A stretch of 64,000 bases of DNA from Alteromonas stellipolaris (lineage in GTDB: Bacteria; Pseudomonadota; Gammaproteobacteria; Enterobacterales; Alteromonadaceae), in contig NZ_CP013926.1 in assembly GCF_001562115.1 (NCBI RefSeq), positions 1,736,001 to 1,800,000 on the forward strand, read 5' to 3'. Numbering within the stretch: the stretch's first letter is position 1; every line of letters starts with the position of its first letter. Both the position numbers and the translations under genes were made by a program. Positions 25,635-34,572 of the stretch are shown here, piece by piece. Below the pieces are notes generated by a model that did not search any database, had not been told where the DNA came from, and saw only the letters and a program-made list of their open reading frames with translations.

Positions 25635-27551
25635 CTATTTAATGGTCTTTTCTGCCACTTCCTGATTTGCCATGGCAATAAAAGCTTCTAGGCTCATTTT
25701 GCCTAGGTCGTCACCGCGTCGTGAGCGTACTGCTACTTCGCCAGCTTCCATTTCTTTATCGCCTACAACTAACATATAAGGAACACGCTTGAGAGTGTGC
25801 TCGCGGATTTTAAAGCCAATCTTCTCATTTCTCAAGTCCGACTTTGCTCTAAATCCACTTTTTTGCAGTTTTTTTGCACATTCTTGTGCATATTCACCCT
25901 GACTATCGGTAATATTTAGAATTACCACCTGCTGAGGCGCTAACCAAAGCGGGAAAAGTCCGGCGAATTCCTCAGTAAGAATACCGATAAATCTTTCTAG
26001 TGAACCTAAAATAGCTCTGTGGATCATTACTGGCACTTTACGTTCGCCGTCTTCAGCTACGTAAGTAGACCCTAAACGACCCGGCATAGAGAAATCTAGC
26101 TGAACCGTTCCACACTGCCATGCTCTGTCTAAGCAATCATGAAGGGTAAATTCAATTTTAGGCCCGTAGAACGCGCCTTCACCTGGCAAATAACTAAACT
26201 CAATATTTTTCTTATTAAGTGCTTCTGCCAATGCCGCTTCAGATTTATCCCAAATTTCATCACTGCCTACTCGGCTTTCTGGGCGAGTAGAAAGTTTTAC
26301 CACGATTTTTTCAAAACCAAAGGTATTGTACGCATCGTAAACCATGTCGATACAGCTACCTACTTCATCGAGTATCTGTTCTTCGGTACAAAATACGTGT
26401 GCATCGTCTTGGGTAAACCCACGTACGCGCATTAACCCATGTAAGCCACCTGATGGTTCATTACGGTGACAACAACCAAACTCAGCCATACGCAACGGAA
26501 GGTCGCGGTAAGACTTTAAGCCTTGGTTAAATATTTGAACGTGACCTGGGCAGTTCATTGGTTTAATGGCGTATTCACGTTTTTCAGATTCAGTGGTAAA
26601 CATGGCATCGCCAAATTTGTCCCAGTGACCTGATTTTTCCCACAACGAACGGTCCATCATTAGTGGGCCTTTTACTTCGCCGTAGTCATACTCACGCAAT
26701 TTACCGCGGATAAACTTTTCTAACTCTGTGTAGATAGACCAACCATCGTTGTGCCAAAACACCATGCCCGGCGCTTCATCTTGGAAGTGGAACAAGTCTA
26801 GTGTTTTACCAATTTTACGGTGATCACGTTTTTCAGCTTCTTCTAAGCGCTGCAAATAAGCTTTAAGTTGCTTTTTATCAGCCCATGCTGTGCCGTAAAT
26901 ACGCTGCAACATTTTATTGTCGCTGTCGCCACGCCAGTAAGCGCCGGCTACTTTCATAAGTTTGAAGTTTTGGCAGAATTTCATGTTAGGCACGTGAGGG
27001 CCTCGGCACATGTCTACGTATTCTTCATGGTGGTACAACCCTGGACGATCATCATGACTGATGTTCTCGTCTAGAATTTCCATTTTATAAGTTTCACCGC
27101 GTGCTTCGAATGCATCACGGGCTTCTTGCCAGCTAACTTTGTTTTTAACAACGTTATAGTTAGTTTTAGCTAGTTGAAGCATACGCTTTTCAAGCTTTTG
27201 AATATCTTCCTGGGTTAGGCTTTCTTCCATATCAACATCGTAGTAAAAACCGTTGTCGATAGTAGGCCCAATTGCCATTTTGGTGTTTGGCCAAAGTTGC
27301 TTAATAGCATGGCCTAACAAATGCGCGCAGCTGTGGCGAAGAATTTCTAAACCAGCTTCGTCTTTTGCGGTAATGATTTGTAGCTGAGCGTCTGACTCAA
27401 TAAGGTCTACTGCGTCTACCAATTCGCCATTTACTTTACCGGCAATGGTAGCTTTCGCTAAGCCTGGGCCAATATCGTTGGCAACATCTAATACAGAAAC
27501 TGATTGGTCGAAAGCGCGCTGGCTTCCATCAGGAAGGGTAATTACTGGCAT
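25635..27551 (-). CDS. thrS: Threonyl-tRNA synthetase
   Basis: A 638-residue class II aminoacyl-tRNA synthetase (E. coli 642). Order: TGS domain from [15 protein letters not shown], editing domain with [16 protein letters not shown] near residue 73, SAD domain [10 protein letters not shown] and [11 protein letters not shown], catalytic core with motif 2 in [28 protein letters not shown] and motif 3 [19 protein letters not shown], and the C-terminal anticodon domain. I chose ATG 27551, with AAAGGA seven to eight bases upstream; a longer frame from 27614 adds 21 unconserved residues. The infC start lies about 100 bp downstream, as in enterics. Confidence 0.98.
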   Translation of the reverse strand: MPVITLPDGSQRAFDQSVSVLDVANDIGPGLAKATIAGKVNGELVDAVDLIESDAQLQIITAKDEAGLEILRHSCAHLLGHAIKQLWPNTKMAIGPTIDNGFYYDVDMEESLTQEDIQKLEKRMLQLAKTNYNVVKNKVSWQEARDAFEARGETYKMEILDENISHDDRPGLYHHEEYVDMCRGPHVPNMKFCQNFKLMKVAGAYWRGDSDNKMLQRIYGTAWADKKQLKAYLQRLEEAEKRDHRKIGKTLDLFHFQDEAPGMVFWHNDGWSIYTELEKFIRGKLREYDYGEVKGPLMMDRSLWEKSGHWDKFGDAMFTTESEKREYAIKPMNCPGHVQIFNQGLKSYRDLPLRMAEFGCCHRNEPSGGLHGLMRVRGFTQDDAHVFCTEEQILDEVGSCIDMVYDAYNTFGFEKIVVKLSTRPESRVGSDEIWDKSEAALAEALNKKNIEFSYLPGEGAFYGPKIEFTLHDCLDRAWQCGTVQLDFSMPGRLGSTYVAEDGERKVPVMIHRAILGSLERFIGILTEEFAGLFPLWLAPQQVVILNITDSQGEYAQECAKKLQKSGFRAKSDLRNEKIGFKIREHTLKRVPYMLVVGDKEMEAGEVAVRSRRGDDLGKMSLEAFIAMANQEVAEKTIK

Positions 27552-27632
27552 GATATGTCCTTTACAGTGGTGACGCCTACTCTGCGCCACTTGCAACTTT
27601 AAATTTAAAAACACCTATTGGGTGTTAAAGCG

Positions 27633-27842
27633 ATGTCGTTATGTTCATTGTTTGCGCAGTATTCGCGCTACTCGCATTATGAACAATATAACTTTGATGA
27701 CCGTTTACTCTTTGCCGACTTCCATACTTGGGCCGGCCGTATAAACGATAATCGATGGGCGATTATAACGACTGAAAACGCACTTGCAATGGGTAAGGGT
27801 ATTTTCAATGCCTTGCTAGCCACATTTCGTGCATTTGAGTAA
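27633..27842 (+). CDS. Possible small protein, unsupported
   Basis: A 69-residue open frame from ATG 27633 that reads divergently from thrS. The sequence FDDRLLFADFHTWAGRINDNRWAIITTENALAMGKGIFNALL has a balanced composition and could be real, but there is no good ribosome binding site, no recognised family, and the frame sits in a thrS upstream region. Listed as a candidate only. Confidence 0.3.
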   Translation: MSLCSLFAQYSRYSHYEQYNFDDRLLFADFHTWAGRINDNRWAIITTENALAMGKGIFNALLATFRAFE

Positions 27843-27956
27843 AAACATTTTGTGAATTTCACCTGTTTTTACCTGAAACCTTACTTATTCTTATCTTTAA
27901 ATTATTGGAAATGCTGTCAAACTTATACCAACACGCTTGTGCAAGTAGACCCATAC

Positions 27957-28025
27957 AAAAACTAACACTGTGCAAAAACTAACGCTGTGCAAAAAATTAG
28001 TACCGTGCAAAATTTGATACCGAAT
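27957..28025. repeat. Degenerate 17-18-bp tandem repeats upstream of the pteridine reductase gene
   Basis: Four head-to-tail units: AAAACTAACACTGTGC, AAAAACTAACGCTGTGC, AAAAAATTAGTACCGTGC and AAAATTTGATACCGAAT. The first two are almost identical and the others drift. They end about 33 bp before the ATG at 28058, so they form the 5' leader or promoter region of that gene. Confidence 0.6.
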
Positions 28026-28057
28026 AAAAACACCGAACAACGGAGTAGTGCCTGCCA

Positions 28058-28957
28058 ATGCCTAACGAACAAAAACGTGCCAACAACCACACTATGAATG
28101 AAGAAGCCGCTAATGCAGACACTGCTACCGACTTAGCGTTTCAGGAAAGCCCACCGGTTGCACTGATAACTGGTGCAGCGAAACGCATTGGTGCCACTAT
28201 GGCAAAAACCCTTCACAGTGCTGGTTATCGCGTAATTGTGCACTACGGCCATTCAGCACAAGACGCTAACGCATTGGTGAATTCGTTAAATAACATTAGG
28301 GCTAATAGTGCTATTTGTTTGCAGGCAGACTTGTGTAAATTAGAGGATATTACTCGCTTAGCTGAACAAGCCACTGCGCCAGATGCTTTTTCATTGGGTA
28401 GTAGCACAGTGCATGCACTAGGTTCAGATTCGGATTCAAGCGTGCAGCCTGCAAATCGTATAGACGTATTAATTAATAATGCCTCTAGCTTTTACCCTAC
28501 CCCCCTTGGCGATATTTCTGCCAATGACTGGCAAAGCTTAGTGGGCAGCAACGTACAAGGCCCCTTGTTTTTATCGCAAGCGTTGTGGCCTGCCTTAAAA
28601 GCGAGTCATGGCTGTATTATTAATATGGTTGATATGCACATAGACCGCCCACTGCCACATCATACGGTATACGGCCTTGCTAAAACTGCATTGGCATCTA
28701 TTACACGTTCACTGGCGGTTGAAATGGCACCAGAGGTGCGGGTAAACGGCATTGCTCCCGGCGCCATTTTGTGGCCTGAAAGAGAATTAGAGCACGATCA
28801 AAAACAGCGGTTATTAGACAGTATTCCACTAGGCGGACTTGGCTCCCCTGAAGATATTGCAAACACGGCAACATTTCTAATTTCAGCTAAGTATATTACT
28901 GGGCAAATTATTTATGTGGATGGTGGCCGAAGCCTACACACGAATGCGTCGGCATAG
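28058..28957 (+). CDS. folM: Pteridine reductase / FolM-like short-chain dehydrogenase
   Basis: A 299-residue SDR enzyme. The cofactor loop is TGAAKRIGATMAK, the TGxxxRxG form of pteridine reductases that prefer NADPH, followed by VLINNASSFYPTP (NNAS), the catalytic YGLAKTALAS with Tyr and Lys, and the C-terminal VNGIAPGAILWPE and TGQIIYVDGGRSL. FolM/PTR1 reduces dihydropterins, and can back up dihydrofolate reductase. About 33 residues precede the Rossmann core, more than usual; ATG 28094 is a possible shorter start. The insert around residues 105-128 (APDAFSLGSSTVHALGSDSDSS) is longer than in typical members. Confidence 0.82.
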   Translation: MPNEQKRANNHTMNEEAANADTATDLAFQESPPVALITGAAKRIGATMAKTLHSAGYRVIVHYGHSAQDANALVNSLNNIRANSAICLQADLCKLEDITRLAEQATAPDAFSLGSSTVHALGSDSDSSVQPANRIDVLINNASSFYPTPLGDISANDWQSLVGSNVQGPLFLSQALWPALKASHGCIINMVDMHIDRPLPHHTVYGLAKTALASITRSLAVEMAPEVRVNGIAPGAILWPERELEHDQKQRLLDSIPLGGLGSPEDIANTATFLISAKYITGQIIYVDGGRSLHTNASA

Positions 28958-28979
28958 GTATATTAATGTGGTGAACACC

Positions 28980-30161
28980 ATGCGACTAGCAGGCATTGTG
29001 ATAGCAGTTGGCTTTTTACAAGGGTGTTTTGGTGCGCCTAGCATTGATGACACCATGGATGAGTACACCACCCGCTTGTTTAGGGTGTTAGATAAGCCGT
29101 TGTCAGAGAACGAGCCGCCTTTAACCGCGAGACGCAATCTTGTTCTGCCTTCTCAAACCTACCCAACACTTTTTGAACTTGGCAACAACGTCACCACGTT
29201 GAATATTAATATACGAGAATTCTACGCCATACAAGATTGCGAGCTTGGCCGAATAGTGGCTGAAAGAAACACCGCATTGGGTAAAACACAATTACCTTCA
29301 CAGCGTTTACAGTACGAACATCGCGTACTAAACGCATTGGCAAATTGCGAAGCAAGATTAAAGGCTACTGATAACCCTATAGCTAGTACCGTGGCTGAAT
29401 GGCGTAAACAAAAGCAAGCTCAATATCAGAGCGTATGGGCAAACGTAGTTCAAACTAGTACCGAAATGAAACTAGGGTTAAGCATGGCGGGCGCGCCATT
29501 ACAGGCAAGTGAAAATAAAGATGCCAAGGCATCGGTTAATGCACTTAACTTTATCAATGGCTTAGCAAAAACATTGAAGCATGAAAGTGTGGTTGAAGGT
29601 AAGCTTCAAGCGACTAGTGAAAGCGTAGGCGATGGTAGCGTTGCTAGTGCTAGTTTTGAAGATGCTAGTTTTGAAGGCGCTAACATTGTTGAAAAGACTA
29701 ATGATGTTAACGTTGAAGTTAGCGCGAGCGACAGCGGCGAGCTTGAGCAACAATTACAGATTATTGCGTCTTCCCGGCTTCCGGCAAAGCTATGGCAAAC
29801 ACAAGCTATATTGCACAACCGTTTAGTTTCACTGAACCAAGTGTTAGCGCCTGCGCTAAACAGCGTACAGTGCAAAAATGGGGTAACAAGCGACAAAGCC
29901 ACCATTCTTCGAAATGTGTTTTACTTGTACTTTATAGAAGAAATTCAGCCCATTGCGAGCACGCTAAATAGTTACCACTACCAGCTACAACCTTTATGGA
30001 AACAATGGGCAGAAAACGCCGCGTTAAGCGCCCCCTTTAAAGCGCACATACGCACCCACGCTATTGATAATTTTGTACAATACAGTGCCAGAATGAAAGC
30101 CCACGTTTCCTTATGGCAAGACTTTCTAGGGCGCTGCAATTTATCACCCACCGCGCCCTAG
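28980..30161 (+). CDS. DUF3080 family lipoprotein
   Basis: A 393-residue predicted lipoprotein (signal AGIVIAVGFLQGC, lipobox LQGC) belonging, by its overall sequence (TLFELGNNVTTLNINIREFYAIQDCELGRIVAERN and LPAKLWQTQAILHNRLVSLNQVLAP), to the DUF3080 family of gammaproteobacteria; function unknown. I chose ATG 28980, which starts the signal peptide; GTG 28971 is equally possible, and the frame from 28914 overlaps the upstream gene and adds a charged, unconserved stretch. A low-complexity patch (SVASASFEDASFEGANIVEK) lies in the middle. It starts 22 bp after folM on the same strand. Confidence 0.75.
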   Translation: MRLAGIVIAVGFLQGCFGAPSIDDTMDEYTTRLFRVLDKPLSENEPPLTARRNLVLPSQTYPTLFELGNNVTTLNINIREFYAIQDCELGRIVAERNTALGKTQLPSQRLQYEHRVLNALANCEARLKATDNPIASTVAEWRKQKQAQYQSVWANVVQTSTEMKLGLSMAGAPLQASENKDAKASVNALNFINGLAKTLKHESVVEGKLQATSESVGDGSVASASFEDASFEGANIVEKTNDVNVEVSASDSGELEQQLQIIASSRLPAKLWQTQAILHNRLVSLNQVLAPALNSVQCKNGVTSDKATILRNVFYLYFIEEIQPIASTLNSYHYQLQPLWKQWAENAALSAPFKAHIRTHAIDNFVQYSARMKAHVSLWQDFLGRCNLSPTAP

Positions 30162-30285
30162 CTTTACTTATCACATGTGTGGCAGGTTCAGATTAACCTG
30201 GCATTATTTAATGTGCATAGCTTAGCCAATACGGCTAAACGTTATGAACGTTCAACACCCTTGTACTGACGGTATCTTCAGTAAG

Positions 30286-31584
30286 CTAAAGAATATTTTC
30301 ACCGCTTTCAGGGTCGCGGGCTTTCTTCGCTTGCTCTCTAATATCTTCGGCCTCACTGCTAACGTCTTCGTTTTCATTTTCGTTTTCGTTTTCGTTTTCA
30401 AGCGCTGAATTAGCGCTATTATCCGATGTATTGGTCTGCGATTTAGATGCGGCAAGACTCGATGAAGACCCATTATTCTCTGCAGGTTTACCTGTTATTT
30501 CTAAGGCTGGCTTTTTGGTGCCTGATAATTCGGTATTTTTACTTTCACAAAAGGGTTTATTTAGCGACGTGAAACCGCTGGCTTCATTGACTGTATCTTC
30601 TTTACTAACCGATTGATTAGACACTATGGCTAACCCATTGGGGAAAACACGTTCGCGGGCATCATCTGGCATACTAATATTTTCTTCAGTGAAACGGCCT
30701 ACAATTTGGCGCATAAGCAGCGACGACATTTTAAGCACGCTGGTGTCTTCAACATTAACCCAAAAATACACTTTTAAGTTGTAAGTGGATGCCCCCAAAT
30801 TATCTATTAACACTTGGGGTTCAGGATCTTTAAGTACCTTTGCATGGCTCGATATTATTTCAACTGCCAAATTCTGTGCATTACGAATATCGGCGTCGTA
30901 CCCTACTCCCAATACAAAATGACCGCGCATAAGTGGGTTGGCGGTTAGGTTTTTAATCACCCCTTTGTAAATTGTCGCGTTAGGTATTTGAATATGATTG
31001 CCGTCGAAATCGACCATGGTAGTGGCACGCGACGTTACCTTTTGAATAATGCCCGTAAACTCGTTTATCTCAACAATATCGCCTATTCGAAATGGCCTTT
31101 GAATGGTAAGCAATAAACTAGAAATAAAGTTTTCGGCAATATCACGAAAGGCAAAACCAAGAATTAACCCTACTACGCCAGTTCCGCTTATAACCGCCAC
31201 CGCAAAGCCCGTTAAACCTGCCATAAACAAGAATAAATACACCCCAAGCAATATAATAACTAAGCTAATAGAGCGTTGCGCTACCGACTTAATTAGCGGA
31301 GTCAGCGAAGAGAAAGAAAACGGCTTAAGCAGCAACCGGGATAGCGGGCCCGCTGCAATAATAAACAGCGCCATAATTAACAAGCCTACACCAAGGCCGG
31401 GTAAGCGATACAAAAAACCATGCCATAAATCTAATAGCACCGATTGGGCTTCGGTAAAGTTTTCTACCCCAGAGGAAGGCGCAACTGTATCTGCTGCCAA
31501 TAAAGCCAGGGGCAATATGTTTGCTAGTGCGAAATGTGATAGATCTAAATTGAAAAACGCTGTTAGGGAATTGATGATGCTCAC
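30286..31584 (-). CDS. MscS-family mechanosensitive channel with acidic C-terminal tail
   Basis: A 432-residue channel (E. coli MscS 286). Three to four N-terminal membrane segments end in the pore helix AVISGTGVVGLILGFAFRD, followed by the MscS beta domain (PFRIGDIVEINEFTGIIQKVTSRATTMVDFDGNH-type sequence) and a cytoplasmic cage. It should release solutes on hypo-osmotic shock. Beyond residue about 315 there is an unusual tail of over 100 residues with low complexity, ending in an EN-repeat (30369-30399) and acidic sequence. The ATG at 31584 has AAGGTGAG upstream. It is convergent with the DUF3080 gene. Confidence 0.88.
   Translation of the reverse strand: MSIINSLTAFFNLDLSHFALANILPLALLAADTVAPSSGVENFTEAQSVLLDLWHGFLYRLPGLGVGLLIMALFIIAAGPLSRLLLKPFSFSSLTPLIKSVAQRSISLVIILLGVYLFLFMAGLTGFAVAVISGTGVVGLILGFAFRDIAENFISSLLLTIQRPFRIGDIVEINEFTGIIQKVTSRATTMVDFDGNHIQIPNATIYKGVIKNLTANPLMRGHFVLGVGYDADIRNAQNLAVEIISSHAKVLKDPEPQVLIDNLGASTYNLKVYFWVNVEDTSVLKMSSLLMRQIVGRFTEENISMPDDARERVFPNGLAIVSNQSVSKEDTVNEASGFTSLNKPFCESKNTELSGTKKPALEITGKPAENNGSSSSLAASKSQTNTSDNSANSALENENENENENEDVSSEAEDIREQAKKARDPESGENIL
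30369..30399. repeat. Hexanucleotide repeat (TTTTCG)n inside the MscS gene
   Basis: Five near-perfect copies of TTTTCG encode alternating Asn-Glu on the minus strand. Because the unit is six bases, copy-number change would lengthen or shorten the tail without a frameshift. A simple-sequence tract of this kind is prone to slippage. Confidence 0.75.
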
Positions 31585-31736
31585 CTTCGCTCCTTGAAAT
31601 GAGGTTACTTACCACGGATGAAGCCAAACAATATAGTTTCACCAAGTTAACTTATAACTAATACTACTTAGCATATTTACAGATAGGATACGCATAGGCT
31701 TATGTACTGGTTTACACTTTCATGCACTGATTTACG

Positions 31737-32372
31737 CTATGGTCCAGCTACCACCAAATATGAGCCCAAGCCAATGGTGAATAAAAAGCTTCCCCAAATA
31801 GCATGTTCTATTACCACTATGGGTGTTGAATTTGTTTGCATGTAACGATAGCCAAATATAGCACCACCAAACCACGATATAACCACCGCCACCCAATTTC
31901 CGTAAATCAGATGCGCCAAACCGAATACGAAGGTACTTAAAATCCAACGCGCATTACGTGAAGGTAGAATGCGTTTATATCGATGGAAAAAGAAAGTTCT
32001 AAAAATAATTTCTTGGGGAATAACCGACACCACGGGGTACACCAATAAGGTGACTACCCACATCCATGGCTCGTTAATCGGCCAATGTAAAAAAAGCTCA
32101 GGCTTAATGAGATAAACACACAGCGCAAGCAAACTTGCCCATGGTAAAAAAAGCTTAAGAGTACTTTTTAAATGACGCCCGTAATCTTCCCAATGCCATA
32201 GTCGAATTCGTTGGAATTGTTTGTCGGCCAGTAGCACACATAAACAAAACAAGCACACGATCGCTAAAATAGGCATAAGCCAGTCGGCAACGTGGTTAAT
32301 CCAGTAAAGAACGGCAATGGGCAGTGCAACGAACAAGATGATCAATTCAGACCATAGCTTTACCACGAACAA
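31737..32372 (-). CDS. CPBP-family (Abi/Rce1-like) membrane protein
   Basis: A 211-residue polytopic membrane protein with about six to seven segments. CPBP motifs are visible: motif 1 as QEIIFR (Gln120-Glu121-x3-Arg125, usually EExxxR), motif 2 as FGLAH (Phe150, His154) and a third His at 190 in EHAIWG. Family members are intramembrane glutamic proteases or protease-like scaffold proteins. The Gln in place of the first Glu may lower or change activity. It stands alone between convergent-divergent neighbours; the substrate is unknown. Confidence 0.8.
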   Translation of the reverse strand: MFVVKLWSELIILFVALPIAVLYWINHVADWLMPILAIVCLFCLCVLLADKQFQRIRLWHWEDYGRHLKSTLKLFLPWASLLALCVYLIKPELFLHWPINEPWMWVVTLLVYPVVSVIPQEIIFRTFFFHRYKRILPSRNARWILSTFVFGLAHLIYGNWVAVVISWFGGAIFGYRYMQTNSTPIVVIEHAIWGSFLFTIGLGSYLVVAGP

Positions 32373-32775
32373 CCCCTACTTAATTGCAAATTGATGACAG
32401 AAATGTGAATTTAAAAAGATAATGAAATTATAGTGCCAATTCGCATAGAAGTCTTACGTTGCGGCGTTATACATTAGGCGTAAATAAGTAAGTTACCAAA
32501 ACGCAGCGTGTTTTTTGAATTTCTGACAGTGGAATAAAGTGTGAGAATAGAACATGATGGCACGTGACATAGTATGTGACGAACGTACGGCGGTTACGTT
32601 TTGCTTATTAACAGGCAATAAACGCTCACTTCGTGTGTATAAATAACACACAAATAAGCACTGTTGCTGAAATATATTCCTTCACGATATTGTTGTTATT
32701 TGCTAAAAAGCATCAATATAGTGCAAACCTATAAGAACGCGACACCCACCACTGAGCAGTTGAAGATTATCCCCT
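32373..32775. other. Divergent intergenic region upstream of the RpiR-type gene
   Basis: These 403 bases hold no convincing gene. Inverted repeats GTGTGT...ACACAC (32633-32651) nested in TGCTTATT...AATAAGCA (32602-32660) could form a long hairpin about 115 bp before the regulator start. No palindrome resembling that at 34525 was found here. Confidence 0.5.
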
Positions 32776-33633
32776 ATGGCCAAAAATTCGAACGATGTTA
32801 TTAAGCAAATAGAGAAGCATTACGCGTCTTTATCGCCTTCAGGCCAAACTATTGCTCAGTATTTACAGCGCAATCCTATTGCGGTTGTTACTCAATCAAC
32901 GTCTCATATTGCTGAACAAACCAACACCTCGAAAGCCACGGTAAGTCGCTTTTTTCGTCAGCTTGGTTTTGAGTCGCATCAAGAAGCAAAAAATACGTTG
33001 CTTACCCTACGCGAACAGGGCGTGCCTGTTAGCCCTAGCACCACAGCGGTTCTTCAGCACGAACAAGAATTGAATAATATTTCGCAAACCTTCGACAATA
33101 TTGATATTGCTACCCTTACTGCCATTGCTGAAAAGCTGGCAAACGCGCAACAAATTACACTTATCGGGTTTAGAAACGCTTATCCATTAGCGCTGCATTT
33201 TCGCCAACAACTTAAGCAAATTCGCACCTCGGTAAGGCTTTTGCCTCAACCTGGGCAAACCTTAGGGGAAGATTTAGTCGATTTAGGTAAAGATGATGTA
33301 GTGGTCTTGTTTGGGTTTCGTAGGCGCACTCGCCAGTTTAAACATGTGTTACATACCCTATCTCATTGCCAAACCATTCTTATCACCGACCCTACCGGGC
33401 AAGTATACCGAGATAACGTAAAGCATTTATTGGTATGTCATTTAGGCAATCATTTAAGTTCACAGGTAGATAACTACGCACCATTCGACAGTTATGCTGC
33501 CCCAATGAGCTTGGTTTCTACCCTATGTAACTTTACGTATTCTGCCTTGGGCGACAGCGCATCAAAGCGTGTTAAGGCCATTACTAGCCTGTATGGCGAC
33601 CTGGATGAATTAGAGCCTTCCGAGCGAAAGTAG
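32776..33633 (+). CDS. MurR/RpiR-family transcriptional regulator
   Basis: A 285-residue regulator with an N-terminal HTH_6 domain (residues 1-77, ATVSRFFRQLGFESHQEAK contains the recognition helix) and a SIS phosphosugar/ligand domain (about 125-250, starting ITLIGFRNAYPLALHFRQQLKQI). RpiR proteins with a SIS domain usually sense sugar phosphates, but some control ureide and nitrogen genes. It lies before the DUF924 gene and the ureide genes on the same strand, so it may control them; the palindrome at 34525-34538 is a candidate target. No strong ribosome binding site precedes the ATG. Confidence 0.88.
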   Translation: MAKNSNDVIKQIEKHYASLSPSGQTIAQYLQRNPIAVVTQSTSHIAEQTNTSKATVSRFFRQLGFESHQEAKNTLLTLREQGVPVSPSTTAVLQHEQELNNISQTFDNIDIATLTAIAEKLANAQQITLIGFRNAYPLALHFRQQLKQIRTSVRLLPQPGQTLGEDLVDLGKDDVVVLFGFRRRTRQFKHVLHTLSHCQTILITDPTGQVYRDNVKHLLVCHLGNHLSSQVDNYAPFDSYAAPMSLVSTLCNFTYSALGDSASKRVKAITSLYGDLDELEPSERK

Positions 33634-33828
33634 TATGTAAAGTACGATTTCAAATAACATGTAAAGTAATATTAACTACTTTTAATTGGTTGCTTTTTAA
33701 GCAAGAATGGTAGATCGAATTATTAAATAAGCACGTATAACAATTCGTGTTGCCACATGAGATACAAAGAGACAACTGCGCTGTTCTCCCGTAAAAAAGG
33801 CAACTAAGCATTTGATGTTGGAGTTGAA

Positions 33829-34392
33829 ATGGATAAATCCCACCTTGTTATAGAAGAGTCTAGCAGAGTTTTAGAATTTTGGTTTAATGAACTAACCCCT
33901 TCCCAGTGGTTTACTCAAGATTCCGCTCTTGATCGTACTATCGCATCGCAATTTTTAACCTTGCACCGCGCTGCATCACAAGGTGAACTATGGCCTTGGC
34001 GAGCTACGCCTACAGGCCGGTTAGCGGAAATTTTATTGCTAGATCAGTTTTCACGAAATATATACCGAGACACTCCTCACGCTTTCTCGCAAGATCCCAT
34101 GGCTTTAGTATTGGCCCAAGAAGCGGTGAGTGTTGAGGCCGATAAAACCCTTACGCCTCAGCAATGTATATTTTTGTACATGCCATTTATGCATAGCGAA
34201 TCTTTGGCTATACATGATGTTGCACTTCAACTTTTTGCGGTTCCAGGGTTAGAACAGCAGTACGATTACGAGTTGAAACACTTTCGCATTATTGAGCAAT
34301 TTGGCCGTTATCCTCACCGAAACTTAGTGTTAGGCAGAACAAGCACTAAAGAAGAGGAATTATTCCTCAGTCAATCTGGTAGCCGGTTCTAG
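33829..34392 (+). CDS. DUF924 family protein
   Basis: A 187-residue protein that matches the DUF924 helical-repeat family: LEFWFNELTPSQWFTQDSALD at the N-terminus, LAEILLLDQFSRNIYRDTPHAFSQDPMAL in the middle and FLYMPFMHSESLAIHDVAL after it. Length is typical (about 180-200). It is cytoplasmic; a TPR-like fold is expected and the function is unknown. A gap of about 195 bp separates it from the regulator gene, and 180 bp with tandem repeats follow it, so it is probably its own unit. Confidence 0.88.
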   Translation: MDKSHLVIEESSRVLEFWFNELTPSQWFTQDSALDRTIASQFLTLHRAASQGELWPWRATPTGRLAEILLLDQFSRNIYRDTPHAFSQDPMALVLAQEAVSVEADKTLTPQQCIFLYMPFMHSESLAIHDVALQLFAVPGLEQQYDYELKHFRIIEQFGRYPHRNLVLGRTSTKEEELFLSQSGSRF

Positions 34393-34440
34393 TGCATATA
34401 TCTCACTGCATATCACACAGTGCCTATAGCTCATCGCTTA

Positions 34441-34496
34441 TATTGCACATATTGCACATATTGCATATAACACGCCAGTTGCATATAACACGCCAG
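34441..34496. repeat. Tandem repeats upstream of the amidase gene
   Basis: Three copies of ATTGCAYAT (34442-34468) run into a perfect 18-bp tandem duplication, TTGCATATAACACGCCAG at 34461-34478 and 34479-34496. They lie just upstream of a TTGACA box (34512-34517) and the palindrome at 34525. Confidence 0.85.
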
Positions 34497-34524
34497 TAAC
34501 AAACGTTTCACTTGACAACAAAGA

Positions 34525-34538
34525 GAAACGATTGTTTC
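34525..34538. promoter_or_regulatory. Palindrome GAAAC-GATT-GTTTC upstream of the ureide genes
   Basis: Perfect five-base arms with a 4-base spacer, placed 8-21 bp downstream of a TTGACA -35 box, where a repressor would block RNA polymerase. CGTTTC also occurs just upstream at 34504-34509. It is a candidate operator for the RpiR-type regulator encoded at 32776; that link is inference. Confidence 0.45.
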
Positions 34539-34572
34539 ATGGAGGTATATTTTTAACTATTGCGAATGTGCC

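Noticed and set aside
28914..28979. Longer N-terminus of the DUF3080 protein
   Set aside because: It overlaps the 3' end of folM and would place charged residues before the lipoprotein signal.
30181..30210. CAGGTT...AACCTG stem after the DUF3080 gene as a terminator
   Set aside because: Only six base pairs and no proper U-tract, so not listed as a feature.
32569..32661. Short frame MMARDIVCDERTAV... of about 30 codons before the RpiR-type gene
   Set aside because: Too short, no family, no convincing ribosome binding site.
34441..34496. CRISPR-like repeat
   Set aside because: The units are directly adjacent with no spacers and no cas genes are nearby; it is a simple tandem duplication.
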